NCBI GenBank assembly: GCA_049840835.1
Contig: JASGJG010000021.1
Span: 186,001 to 250,000 of the forward strand
Direction: 5' to 3'
DNA from: JANLTX01 sp049840835
GTDB taxonomy: Bacteria; Armatimonadota; Armatimonadia; Armatimonadales; Armatimonadaceae
Length of the DNA: 64,000 bases
The notes under the pieces were generated by a model. The model was not told where the DNA came from and ran no database searches. It saw only the letters and a program-made list of their open reading frames with translations. A program made the translations under genes and the position numbers. How positions within the stretch are numbered: the stretch's first letter is position 1; each line of letters opens with the position of its first letter. Positions 8,564 to 17,810 of this stretch are shown in pieces.

Positions 8564-8995
8564 ATGAGTAGGATGAAACGACGATTTCTTCTGGCGATGC
8601 CGCTGGTAGCTTTTTTAGTGGGATGTGGTGGAGGCAGCCTGCCCTCGCGAGCGATCAACCTGAACGAAGACGTGGTGGTTTCGCTGGGGGAAACAGTGCT
8701 GCTACGCGGCGAGGGAACCACCGTTCAAATAGAGTCGGTTCTAGAGGATTCCCGCTGCCCGGTGAACGCCGACTGCGTTCAGGCAGGCCAGGTTCGAGTG
8801 AGTATAAAAGTAGTCTCCGGCGCCGGAACATTCACACAGGAAACCAAATTTCCGCTCCTCCCCACCGAGACCCCGCCTCCACCGGCATCGGGCTACTATA
8901 TCGCTCTCCTGGGGGTAACCCCGGATCGCTTTGCCGGTGTCTCCATCCCACTGGCGGAATACCGCTTTACGATTCGTGTATCGAAAGTGGGCTGA
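8564..8995 (+). CDS. Putative lipoprotein
   Basis: A 143-residue protein with a type-II signal: basic n-region MSRMKRRF, hydrophobic LLAMPLVAF and lipobox LVGC followed by GGGS. The mature part is strand-rich (VVSLGETVLLRGEGTTVQIESVLEDS, shown in pieces) with a possible disulfide pair in SRCPVNADC. This pattern recalls small lipoproteins with a conserved DxRCP..C..AG motif, whose role is unknown. An in-frame ATG three codons later is an alternative start. The gene at 9014 follows closely on the same strand. Confidence 0.75.
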   Translation: MSRMKRRFLLAMPLVAFLVGCGGGSLPSRAINLNEDVVVSLGETVLLRGEGTTVQIESVLEDSRCPVNADCVQAGQVRVSIKVVSGAGTFTQETKFPLLPTETPPPPASGYYIALLGVTPDRFAGVSIPLAEYRFTIRVSKVG

Positions 8996-9013
8996 CGCGG
9001 CATAATAGAGAGT

Positions 9014-9691
9014 ATGAGACGATTGCTCACGCTGGCAGTATTGCTGGGAGCCTCCATGGCCCTCGCAGCCCCTGCCGCCTACGATGTGTTCCCTGAGACC
9101 CGCTCCCCCGATGGGCGTTTCGCCGTTGCCTGGGGGGTACCCGGCAAGACCATAGACAGCGCACGCCTACGCGCTGATGGCGGGGACAATGAGTACGCCG
9201 ATCAGGTTCTAAACGATGCCGAGAAAGCGCAGAACTACCTGATAGATCTCAAAAAGAAAAGCATTGTGGCTCCTCTATCTGGATTCAAAGGATTCTTCAA
9301 AGAGAACAACGGCGGTGTCTCGGCTCGCTGGTCCAAGAAAGACCCCGTGGCCCTGGTAACGCACCATGGCAAATGGGAGCCGCGCGCTCTATCGCTTATT
9401 AACACCGCGGGCGTGCAGAAACCACTCTTAGAGAAACTCCGCAACGATATCCGCGACTATCTGCGCCCCAAGGGTGGAAAGAAGTACGCTCGCGTAAAAG
9501 AGCAGTTAGCCTTTGAGGTAAACGACGCCACGTTCCTACCCGGAAAACTCACTCTGACCGTCACTGCCTCGGTACCCAAGGAAGAAGAAGGCTACTCCGC
9601 CACCGTGTGGGCTGTCTATCGCTTCCGCGCCCGCAACGGTCAGCTCCGCATCGTTGATAGCCACATCCTGCCCCAGGGAGCCAAGAAGTAG
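9014..9691 (+). CDS. Exported protein of unknown function
   Basis: A 225-residue protein beginning with a Sec signal (MRRLLTLAVLLGASMALA, cleavage after APA or ALA). The mature N-terminus FPETRSPDGRFAVAWGVPGK resembles exported proteins that present a beta-propeller-like SPDGRFA strand, but no repeat follows, so no fold is assigned. It ends ILPQGAKK. A CATAAT -10-like box at 9001-9006 lies seven bases before the ATG, compatible with a leaderless transcript. The stop codon lies in the first unit of a 22-bp tandem repeat, and the hairpin elements follow at once. Confidence 0.75.
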   Translation: MRRLLTLAVLLGASMALAAPAAYDVFPETRSPDGRFAVAWGVPGKTIDSARLRADGGDNEYADQVLNDAEKAQNYLIDLKKKSIVAPLSGFKGFFKENNGGVSARWSKKDPVALVTHHGKWEPRALSLINTAGVQKPLLEKLRNDIRDYLRPKGGKKYARVKEQLAFEVNDATFLPGKLTLTVTASVPKEEEGYSATVWAVYRFRARNGQLRIVDSHILPQGAKK

Positions 9692-9729
9692 AGCATTCTT
9701 AGCCTGAAAGTAGAGCATTCTTAGCCTGA
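9686..9729. repeat. Tandem 22-bp direct repeat (2 units)
   Basis: The unit AAGTAGAGCATTCTTAGCCT plus GA occurs twice back to back (9686-9707 and 9708-9729). The TAG stop of the preceding gene is inside the first unit. The second unit abuts the first hairpin element. Confidence 0.9.
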
Positions 9730-9830
9730 TGTATGTGGTGTAGGATGAAGGGCTGTTTTGGTAAAACTGCCCATACAACTCCCTCGTGAAGGGAGTTTGT
9801 CAAAAGGAGCTTTATGCTACACCACATACA
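9730..9830. repeat. Long hairpin element, copy 1
   Basis: It begins TGTATGTGGTGTAG and ends with its exact reverse complement CTACACCACATACA (14 bp). Inside are GGGCTGTTTTGGTAAAACT and a second perfect hairpin AACTCCCT-CGTGA-AGGGAGTT. Copy 2 at 9901-10002 has the same design with compensating changes in the outer stem. Confidence 0.85.
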
Positions 9831-9900
9831 CCGATACGGACATACCCACTTACTACAACAGCCAGAATCTCAGGAAGCCAAAAAGTAAAAGCCCATTCCA

Positions 9901-10002
9901 TGTATGTCATGTAGGATAAAGGGCTGTTTTGGTAAAACTCCCTATATACTCCCTTCGTGAAGGGAGTTTGTCAAAAAAGGGCTTCATCCTACATGACATA
10001 CA
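9901..10002. repeat. Long hairpin element, copy 2
   Basis: The outer stem is TGTATGTCATGTAGGATAAAG paired with CTTCATCCTACATGACATAC plus A, with only one mismatch. The inner hairpin is ACTCCCTTCGTGAAGGGAGT. Compared with copy 1 the stem changes GG to CA on the left and CC to TG on the right, keeping pairing. The 5' flank reads PESQEAKK-stop, like the PQGAKK-stop end of the gene at 9014-9691. The rest of this 526-base gap up to 10217 shows no gene. Confidence 0.85.
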
Positions 10003-10217
10003 CGCAGAGCAATACTGCCCTGTAAAGAGGCAGGAGACTCTATCATCTCCCCTGTCATCTGAAGCAGCGCATATAGTGGACTATTGTGGAAGAGTGACTT
10101 GAGCGCACTTTCATCAATCTATCCCGCCACAAGCAACGGAGTACAGTTATAGAATGGCCTGCCAAGAGAAAAGCATCCTTTTACTTTTTCAAAAAAATTC
10201 AATTAACATTCCTCCTG

Positions 10218-10715
10218 CTACTTCAGACGGATAGACTTTATTAAACTCAGAAAATCTGCTTCAATATTATGCTTGACACTTTTTTTATATCTAAAACCAC
10301 AGTCCATGTCAATGGCCTTACCTCCATACCTAGGAAGATGCACTATAAAATAAAAATTCCCATATGAATCTAAATCTATAAATGATGGCCTGTCGTAAAA
10401 TCCGTATAATCCAGAAGCGGTTTTAAATACTTGGCTCGTAAACTTCTTTCGATTTCTGTTTTTCCCCTCTAGCAAGGCATCCATCTCAATTGCAGAAGAT
10501 TTTCCTTTTTCTTTGCAGAACAAGTTCCAAGATATTCCTGTTTGATCCCAGTGCTTAATCCACCAATCACGCGGAAAATTGGTATTATCTTGCTCGACAT
10601 CTTCAGCTATCCACCCATTCGGCAAGGTAAAATATATCCGTAAGCCTCCTAGGCGGTGATGGGGTGTTGTAAAAATCGTATTTCCATCATGTAACTTCAT
10701 CATTACGCTATTCAA
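10218..10715 (-). CDS. AT-rich hypothetical protein
   Basis: A 165-residue protein that I do not recognise. It is noticeably richer in A/T, Lys and Asn than its neighbours, suggesting horizontal acquisition. Features include IYFTLPNGWIAEDVEQ, a Trp-rich NFPRDWWIKHWDQTG and a YGNFYFIVHLPRYGG strand pair. There is no signal peptide or membrane segment. The start could be the first ATG or an internal one giving MKLHDGNT. It lies between the hairpin elements and tRNA-Met; tRNA-proximal location is typical of acquired DNA, but no integrase is present. Confidence 0.6.
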   Translation of the reverse strand: MNSVMMKLHDGNTIFTTPHHRLGGLRIYFTLPNGWIAEDVEQDNTNFPRDWWIKHWDQTGISWNLFCKEKGKSSAIEMDALLEGKNRNRKKFTSQVFKTASGLYGFYDRPSFIDLDSYGNFYFIVHLPRYGGKAIDMDCGFRYKKSVKHNIEADFLSLIKSIRLK

Positions 10716-10886
10716 CTTCCTTATCGTTTTAACTTTAATTTAGTTTTCTGGACTAATAATTTATCAATGGAAAATTTTTGTATGCCCAGTACCCTCATCC
10801 TAATAATACTTAAAAGATCATAGCAGGCCATCTATAATCGACCTCACTAGACGCAACTATATAGAAGTGGAAGGAGAAGAGAAAAG

Positions 10887-10960
10887 TAGCGGGACGGGGG
10901 CTCGAACCCCGGACCTAAGGGTTATGAATCCTTCGCTCTAACCGACTGAGCTATCCCGCC
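10887..10960 (-). tRNA. tRNA-Met (CAT anticodon)
   Basis: The minus strand folds as a complete 74-nt cloverleaf: acceptor GGCGGGA / TCCCGCT (first pair G-U), D-arm AGCTCAGTCGGTTAGAGC, anticodon loop ATTCATAA with CAT, and T-arm GGGGTTCGAGCCCC. The 3' CCA is not encoded. The body resembles elongator tRNA-Met; a lysidine-modified tRNA-Ile with the same CAT cannot be fully excluded. Confidence 0.95.
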
Positions 10961-10987
10961 AGGCAAGAGGGATTCTATCATGTCTTC

Positions 10988-11578
10988 TCAGCGCTTCGCC
11001 AGAATAGCGTAGCGCTCGTCAGTTACTGTCTTGCCCCAGAGTGTCGAATGCGGAGACAGGTCATAGAGTTCTCTATGGGAAAACGCTTCGGGAATCTGGG
11101 AGAGTAAGGTCGTGGCGGGGATGCCAGCGCCTGTGAACCAGAAGCCTTCTATCAGGACCATACGGCCATTCGGGGTGAGGTACTGACACCAGTGCTCCAG
11201 AGTCGCTTTTGGGTCGGAAACCGCCCAGAGTACATGGCGGCAGAGAATCACGTCGAAGGTCCCGTCGGAGATTGGAAGGTTCTCCGCATCTCCCTCTAGA
11301 AAGCGAATCGGCAGATCTTGCGATGCTGCTTTTTCTCTGCCAATACGCAGCATCTCGGGAGAGAAGTCAACTCCGGTGACTTCATGCCCCAACTCGGCGG
11401 CGAGCACACTCAATGAGCCGGTACCACAACCGATATCCAGCACACGAGCGGAGGTCAGAGGCCAGAGCAATCCCCGTAGTACCTCTTGCCAGGCAGAGCG
11501 AACGACCGGGTCTCGCAGCCCGTGATCGGGTTCATTGTCGAACCCAGATGCCTCTGCATCCCACTGCTCTGCACTCAT
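10988..11578 (-). CDS. Class I SAM-dependent methyltransferase
   Basis: A 196-residue Methyltransf_11/25-type enzyme. Motif I is VLDIGCGTGSLSVLAAELG, followed by the acidic strand end VTGVDFSPEML and the post-II motif GTFDVILCRHVLWAV. The N-terminal AEQWDAEASGFDNEPDHGL is typical of small-molecule (UbiE-like) methyltransferases. The substrate is unknown. The start codon lies two bases after the mfd stop on the same strand, so translation is probably coupled to mfd. Confidence 0.88.
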   Translation of the reverse strand: MSAEQWDAEASGFDNEPDHGLRDPVVRSAWQEVLRGLLWPLTSARVLDIGCGTGSLSVLAAELGHEVTGVDFSPEMLRIGREKAASQDLPIRFLEGDAENLPISDGTFDVILCRHVLWAVSDPKATLEHWCQYLTPNGRMVLIEGFWFTGAGIPATTLLSQIPEAFSHRELYDLSPHSTLWGKTVTDERYAILAKR

Positions 11579-11580
11579 AG

Positions 11581-14500
11581 CTAGCGCCAGCCGGGCTCGC
11601 GGGGGCCAGGAATCCGGCGCGACGATGCCCCACCTGGAGTCACTCTTGGCGGAGAGGGCTTCGTGATAGCGTCTTTCAGTGCCGCTACCATCTCTTCTAC
11701 CGTGGGCAGAATCTTAGACGCAGATGGCAGGCGAAGAATTACACGTTTTGGCTCGAACACATGGCCCGCGGCCCGATAGGTCACGGTAAGCGGACGAATA
11801 GCATGCTTGGGTAGCTCTACCCCCAGCTTGAAGGCAATTGTCGCCTTGCCCGCTTCGGTAGCGATAGAGTCGATACCGATCTCCTGGCAGGTCAATCGCA
11901 GGCGTAGCAGCGCCAGTGCGTTCCACACGGGTGGCGGCGGGTCGCCGAAGCGGTCTTCGAACTCTTCCTGAAGCTTGCTGACATGGTCGAACTCGCGTAC
12001 GGCGGCCAGCTTTTTGTACATCAGAATGCGCTGGGCCTCGCCCGGTACGTACTTCTCGGGAATCGTTGCCGCTACCGGCAGGTCTACCGACGGCAGCGGA
12101 CTTAGCTCCTTGTCCGGCTCCTCACCCTTGGCCTCATGAATCGCTTGCTCTAAGAGCTGGGTATAGAGGTCGAATCCCACAGCGGCCACCATGCCGTGCT
12201 GCTCCGCTCCGAGCAGGTTACCCGCGCCGCGTAGCTCCAGGTCGCGCATGGCGATTTTATAGCCGCTGCCCAAATCCGAGAACTCTTTTAGAGCATCTAA
12301 GCGCTGCTCGGCTACCGTGCGCAGGGTCTTACCGCGCTTATGTAGCAGATAGGCATAGCCCTGGGTGCGGCTGCGGCCTACACGCCCTCGAAGCTGATAG
12401 AGCTGCCCCAGCCCGAACATATCCGCATTATCCACAATGATCGTATTAACGTTTGGGATATCCAGCCCGGACTCCACGATAGTGGTGGAAACCAGTACAT
12501 CGAACTTTTTCTGGTAGAAGTCCAGCATGATTTCCTCTAAAGTATCCGAGTCCATCTGCCCGTGCCCGACTCGGAACCGTGCTGTGGGGACCAGTTTCTC
12601 CAGCGAGTTCTTGATGTACTCAATGCCCTGAACCCGGTTGTGTACAAAGTAAATCTGCCCGCCTCGGTCCAGCTCGTTCTGAATTGCTTCTTTAATCAGC
12701 AGATCGTCGCGCTCTTTGATGTAGGTCTTGATAGGCAGGCGACCTTCGGGCGGGTCATTGATCAAAGACATATCTCGAATCCCCGAGAGACTCATGTGTA
12801 GCGTGCGCGGAATAGGTGTGGCGGTCATGGTCACCACGTCTACTGTCTGCCGAAGCTGCTTCAGGCGCTCTTTATGTATGACACCAAAGCGCTGTTCTTC
12901 ATCGACTACGACTAAGCCCAGGTCTTTGAACTCCACATCTTTGGAGAGAATCCGGTGGGTACCGACCACTATGTCTACCCCACCCAACTTCAGGTCTAGC
13001 AGTGTCTGCGCCTGTTGTTTGGGGCTACGGAACCGGGAGAGCTGGTCTACACGAACCGGGAAGGCCCCTAAGCGCTCACAGAAGCTATGGTAGTGCTGCG
13101 CGGCGAGAACGGTAGTCGGGCAGAGAACAGCCACCTGGCGGCCTTCGCTGGCCACCTGGAAGGCGGCGCGCATAGCCACTTCGGTCTTACCGTAGCCCAC
13201 ATCACCACAGATAAGCCGGTCCATGGGGCGCGGCTCTGCCAGGTCTTTTTTGACATCTTCGATGGCCTTGAGCTGGTCCGGCGTTTCGGTGTAGGGGAAC
13301 GCGTCTTCCATCTCCCGAACCCAGGGCGAGTCCACGGCGTAGGCGAAACCGGGCAGGCTCTGGCGGGCCGCGTAGAGCTTGATTAGCTCACCAGCCATTT
13401 CCTTCACCTGTCGCTGAGCGCGTGCAGTGGCCTTCAGCCACTCCTGCGAGCCTAGCTTATGGACAGTGGGATTGCCTTCGCCAGCGCCGATGTACTTCTG
13501 AATGCGGTCCAGCTGGTCTACCGGCACGTAGAGCTTATCGTTACCCTCGTAAGACACCATCAGGAACTCGCGCTCCACCGAAGGCAGACCCACCCCGGCG
13601 GGTACGGTGCGGCGGGTCAGGCCCTGGTAGAGCCCAATGCCGTGATAGAGGTGCACCACATAGTCGCCGGGCTTGATATCCAGCAGGCTGGTGAGACGCA
13701 TACCATCGCGAAACTCTTTTTTCTGGAGCTTCTTCTGCTTGATAACATCGCGCGCATCGCCGAAGAGCTCGGCATCCGTCAGGACAACTAAAGGAATGTC
13801 TGGCAGGCGGAAGCCCGCGCTCAGCACGCCGTTGATAAGCGCCACACCGCGCCCGGCCACGCCCGGTTGGAGCAGGGTTTCCAGTGGCACTTCTGTGCCG
13901 CCCCGCTCAGCCAGGATTCCCCGAACGCGCGGAGCCTGTGCGGAGATAACGGCTACCCGCGCCCCGTTTTTGACATAGGTGTCCAGCGCCTCCGCCAGCG
14001 GACCGGGCCGGGCCATGAACTTCTCGGCGGGCGCGCCTGTGGTCTGGATATGGGCATCGGGAGCGAGCCAGGGCAACCCTCTATCTCGCAGAGAGAGTAG
14101 TATCGTTGCGCGGGCGCCCGTAGCTGCTTTCAGGGACTTATCGCTATCAGAGAGTGGGCCAGTGCGTACAATCTCGCCGCGCACCGCCCGAGACTCGAGG
14201 TTTTTCTCGGCCTCTTCCCAGGCAAGATTCGCATGGGAGCGCACCTGAGACGGTTCATCGAACACCAGCAGCGTATCTACAGGCAGATAGTCGGTGAGTG
14301 CCGCCGCATCCGGGTGAAGCAGATTCAGGTAGCGCTCGATTCCCGCGAAGTAGGCGCCCTGAGAAAGCCGGGCAATATCCGCCCCGACACTGTCCTGCAT
14401 TCGCTCGATGCGCTCGGCATCCTCGCCTGCGGCTTCACGGCGCTTGACTTCCTCAGCCAGGAGCTTCTTCACTGTGGCCGAGGCGCTGGCCATAGACTCA

Positions 14501-15219
14501 CGGGTGTAGGCTATTTCGTGGGCTGGATAAACATCTATGCTCTCCGCTTTCCCCTGGCTAAGCTGACTCTCTGGATCGAAGGGGCGAATGGACTCCACAT
14601 CATCGCCGAATAAATCAATCCGATAGGGCTGCTCGGAATGCGCCGGAAAGATGTCTAAAATATCACCACGCCGCGCAAAAGTCCCAGGGCGGTTCGCCAG
14701 GTCTTCGCGGGTATAACCAAAAGCCCCCAGGCGAGTAGCAAGCGTATCTAAAGAGAGAGTATCGTTGACAGAAACCTGAATATGACGCTTCTCTAAGACA
14801 TCAGCGGGTGGTAATGGTTGACCGAGCGCCACCCCTGTGGTCACCAAAATATCTGGGCGCGCTCCCTGAGCCAGGCCCACTAAGAGCTCCATGCGCCGCC
14901 CGGCCTTGCTCACATCGCGCTCAGAGTCTTCGTCATCTAAAAGCAGAGAGAGAGAGTCGGGCAAGAGCGTTACTTGGCGCTCGCGTGGGAGCAGTATGCG
15001 CAGGGTTTCTACCAGCGCCTCCGCCTCTTTCAGGCTCCAGGTGACTACCAGCAGGGGGCGATCGGGAAGGGAAGCCACTACCCAGGGCCGCGCCGCGACG
15101 GGCACACCTTCCAGATGAACTGCGCGATGGCGCTCTGCCACAGACTGCTGAAGGGCAGTAAGGGCGGGCCAGCTGGCAAGCAGGGGAAGTAAATGCGCAA
15201 GATTCATGGGAAAAGCCAT
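11581..15219 (-). CDS. mfd: Transcription-repair coupling factor Mfd
   Basis: A 1212-residue DNA translocase that removes stalled RNA polymerase from lesions and recruits UvrA. Domain order matches Mfd: UvrB-like N-terminal domains (FARRGDILDIFPAHSEQPYR, FFGD-type DLFGDDVESI), the RNA polymerase interaction domain (LKPGDYVVHLYHGIGLYQGL in variant form IKPGDYVVHLYHGIGLYQ), then a RecG-like helicase with Walker A CGDVGYGKTEVAMRAAF, Walker B VVVDEEQRFGV and motif VI QLRGRVGRS. The C-terminal TRCF/D7 domain begins around LPSVDLPVAATIPEKYVP. The length is normal. An in-frame ATG four codons later is an alternative start. Confidence 0.97.
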   Translation of the reverse strand: MAFPMNLAHLLPLLASWPALTALQQSVAERHRAVHLEGVPVAARPWVVASLPDRPLLVVTWSLKEAEALVETLRILLPRERQVTLLPDSLSLLLDDEDSERDVSKAGRRMELLVGLAQGARPDILVTTGVALGQPLPPADVLEKRHIQVSVNDTLSLDTLATRLGAFGYTREDLANRPGTFARRGDILDIFPAHSEQPYRIDLFGDDVESIRPFDPESQLSQGKAESIDVYPAHEIAYTRESMASASATVKKLLAEEVKRREAAGEDAERIERMQDSVGADIARLSQGAYFAGIERYLNLLHPDAAALTDYLPVDTLLVFDEPSQVRSHANLAWEEAEKNLESRAVRGEIVRTGPLSDSDKSLKAATGARATILLSLRDRGLPWLAPDAHIQTTGAPAEKFMARPGPLAEALDTYVKNGARVAVISAQAPRVRGILAERGGTEVPLETLLQPGVAGRGVALINGVLSAGFRLPDIPLVVLTDAELFGDARDVIKQKKLQKKEFRDGMRLTSLLDIKPGDYVVHLYHGIGLYQGLTRRTVPAGVGLPSVEREFLMVSYEGNDKLYVPVDQLDRIQKYIGAGEGNPTVHKLGSQEWLKATARAQRQVKEMAGELIKLYAARQSLPGFAYAVDSPWVREMEDAFPYTETPDQLKAIEDVKKDLAEPRPMDRLICGDVGYGKTEVAMRAAFQVASEGRQVAVLCPTTVLAAQHYHSFCERLGAFPVRVDQLSRFRSPKQQAQTLLDLKLGGVDIVVGTHRILSKDVEFKDLGLVVVDEEQRFGVIHKERLKQLRQTVDVVTMTATPIPRTLHMSLSGIRDMSLINDPPEGRLPIKTYIKERDDLLIKEAIQNELDRGGQIYFVHNRVQGIEYIKNSLEKLVPTARFRVGHGQMDSDTLEEIMLDFYQKKFDVLVSTTIVESGLDIPNVNTIIVDNADMFGLGQLYQLRGRVGRSRTQGYAYLLHKRGKTLRTVAEQRLDALKEFSDLGSGYKIAMRDLELRGAGNLLGAEQHGMVAAVGFDLYTQLLEQAIHEAKGEEPDKELSPLPSVDLPVAATIPEKYVPGEAQRILMYKKLAAVREFDHVSKLQEEFEDRFGDPPPPVWNALALLRLRLTCQEIGIDSIATEAGKATIAFKLGVELPKHAIRPLTVTYRAAGHVFEPKRVILRLPSASKILPTVEEMVAALKDAITKPSPPRVTPGGASSRRIPGPREPGWR

Positions 15220-15263
15220 CTACTATACCTCGCTACCAGTCAAGATTCCAGGGCTGTCGCCCG

Positions 15264-17788
15264 ATGATAACCTTTGACGTGGCCAAGCGCACCGCACCTA
15301 CTGCACCTGTTGATAAGCTGCCCAACCTCGGACTGATTCGCACGTCCGGGGTAATCGCGCTTGTTGCTGCCCTCTACCTGCCCATCGCTCTGGTGGGATA
15401 TCTCTGGCTGGAGCGTGGACCGATACGCCAGTATCGCTCGGCGCAAGCAAGCCTGGTCAGTGTCGCTCGCTTAGATGAAGCCTCTACACTGGCGGCGCGG
15501 CTGGCCGCGGAGACCGGAAATAGCACCTGGGCAATCCGCTTCAATCAGTCGTCCGATAGCCTCAATTCCTCTGTAACCGAGGTAGCCCGGCTGCTTCAGG
15601 AAGATAAAGATGCGCGTAAGCTCCGAGATACGCTCTCTACACATCTAGGATTAGAGAAACGCGCCCTGCGCCAGCTACGCCAGGGAGATCGCCAGGAAGC
15701 GCTGGATCTACTGACCAGTGAGAGCGCGGCAGCAGCGGAAGATAGCTTTATCCGCACCTACACTCGCCTCTCCTCGCGGCTGGAAAAAGATTCCGAGATC
15801 CTGGCTGGGGTTCTTCGCCTGATGGCCTGGGGGGAGTCGGAGCCGGGGCTATTGTTATTCTGCTAGGCGGCAATGCGATGCTGCGGGTCCTGCGTATGGC
15901 GACGGACTTGCGCTGGAGGCTCAATATTCAGGGTAAGGAGCGGCAGCGTGGCGCTCAGGAATTGGAGCTGGCTCGTGCCGAGCTCGCCGAGCAGCTAGAG
16001 CGTATGAACGAAGCCCGGCGCCTCTCCGAGCAGGCGCTGGCCGAGAAAATCGGACAGGCGCGCCAGCAGGATGCGAAGAACCGCCTGTTCTCCAAGGCGT
16101 TCGAGAACTCCAACGATGTAGTCATGATCACCGATGCGCCTGTAGGTCAGGCGCCGCGTATCTTGCAGGTGAACGACTGCTTTGAGAAAATGACTGGCTA
16201 CCGGCGTGAGGAAGTCCTGGGACAGTCTCCCAAGCTTCTTCAGGGACCTGAGACCGATGCGCAGACAGTCGAGAAACTGCGTGAGCATATTCAGGCGGGC
16301 GACGCGGTCCATGTAGAGCTGCTGAACTACCGCCGCGATAAAACTCCCTTCTGGGTAGAGTTGAACATTATGCCTGTGCATGATGAGCGCGGATTCCACA
16401 CACACTGGGTCTCGATTCAGCGAGATATTACGGAGCGTCGGCAGGCAGAAGATAAGATTCTCCATCAGTCTCGCCACGATGCCCTGACCGGCCTGCCCAA
16501 CCGAACTCTATATCAAGAGCATCTTGCGGTTGCCATCGACCAAGCCCAGCTAAAAGAAATGCTGGTCGGTGTGCTGTTCTTAGACATCGACCGCTTCAAG
16601 CATATCAACGACTCCCTGGGGCATATCGTCGGAGACCGATTCTTACAACAGGTAGCAGCGCGTTTGCTAACTATACTGCGCCCTCAAGATACGATTGCTC
16701 GTATCGGTGGCGACGAGTTCACGATTCTGCTGCCGAATATGACGGATGTACAGAGCATCAAGAGCGCGGCAGATCGCCTGCTGGAAGCGATGCATAAGCC
16801 CTTTGAGGTGGAAGGGCGCGAGCTGTTCGCTACGGCAAGTATCGGAGTCAGTGTGGCGCCGGAGCATGGCCGGGACATTGTGACTCTTCTGCGCAATGCG
16901 GATGCCGCCATGTACAACGCAAAGGATGAAGGCCGGGATGGCATTCGCCTCTACGATCCGCGCCTTACTGAGCGCGGCACGGACCGCCTGCGCCTGGAGA
17001 CCCATCTGAGAAAAGCCCTGGAGAAGGGGGAGTTCACACTACACTACCAGCCGCAGATAGACCTGCGCACTGGCAAGATATTCGGTGCCGAGGCGCTGAT
17101 TCGCTGGGAAAACGAAGACCTGGGTCGAGTTTCCCCAGGGCAGTTCATTCCTCTCGCGGAAGAAATCGGGCTCATTACTGCGATTGGCGAATGGACACTG
17201 CACGAGGCAACTAAGCAGGCAAAAATCTGGGACTCACGCGGCTACAACCTGAAAGTCGCGGTGAATCTCTCTGCCAAGCAGTTCGCCGACCCCTCTGTGG
17301 TCAAGTTGGTACGCGGCGTATTGGAGAACACCATGCTGCCTCCGGATCGCTTAGATATAGAGCTTACCGAGAGCACCCTGCTACAGGTAGGCAAGGCGGG
17401 CGGAATCCTCAAGCAGCTAAAAAATCTCGGCGTCAAGCTATCCGTAGACGACTTCGGGACGGGGTACTCGTCTCTGGCCTATCTGAAGTCTCTGCCCCTG
17501 GACGTTCTAAAAATAGACAAGAGCTTTGTAGATGGCCTGGGCGAAGACAAACGCTCCGCTGCTGTGGTACACGCTCTTATCGAACTGGCCCGAGGTATAG
17601 ATGCAGAAACCGTCGCCGAAGGTGTTGAGATTGAAAAGCAGCGCGACATTCTCGCCAACATGGGCTGCGATTCCTTCCAGGGCTTCCTGGTCAGCCCCGC
17701 TATTCTCCCCGATCCCTTTGAAAAGCTGGTCATTACTTTCAATGCTCAGGCAAAGTTAAAACAACCCCGCCTGAAGTTAGTAGCCTAG
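15264..17788 (+). CDS. Membrane GGDEF/EAL protein with PAS domain (frameshifted)
   Basis: Two open frames, 15264-15866 and 15878-17788, form one gene. The first holds a membrane helix (SGVIALVAALYLPIALVGYL) and a helical sensor region. Near the run of six G at 15829-15834 the reading must shift: with one more G it continues GVGAGAIVILLGGNAML, a perfect second membrane helix, into a coiled coil, a PAS domain (NSNDVVMITD to TERRQAED), GGDEF (RIGGDEFTILL) and EAL (FGAEALIRW, DDFGTGYSSL). Such proteins make or hydrolyse cyclic di-GMP; both active-site motifs look intact. The indel may be a sequencing error, a true null or slippage-based phase variation. Confidence 0.88.
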
Positions 17789-17810
17789 CGCATCCCGGCG
17801 ATAAAGGGCT

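Noticed and set aside
7813..8571. Plus-strand open frame (252 codons) opposite the ThuA gene
   Set aside because: The minus-strand frame carries clear ThuA motifs; the plus-strand translation does not resemble any protein.
9686..10002. CRISPR-like array from the repeated units
   Set aside because: Only two tandem 22-mers with no spacer and two long palindromic elements are present; there is no regular repeat-spacer pattern and no cas gene.
10861..10990. Integration site (att) at tRNA-Met
   Set aside because: No integrase and no duplicated tRNA 3' end was found near the AT-rich gene beside it.
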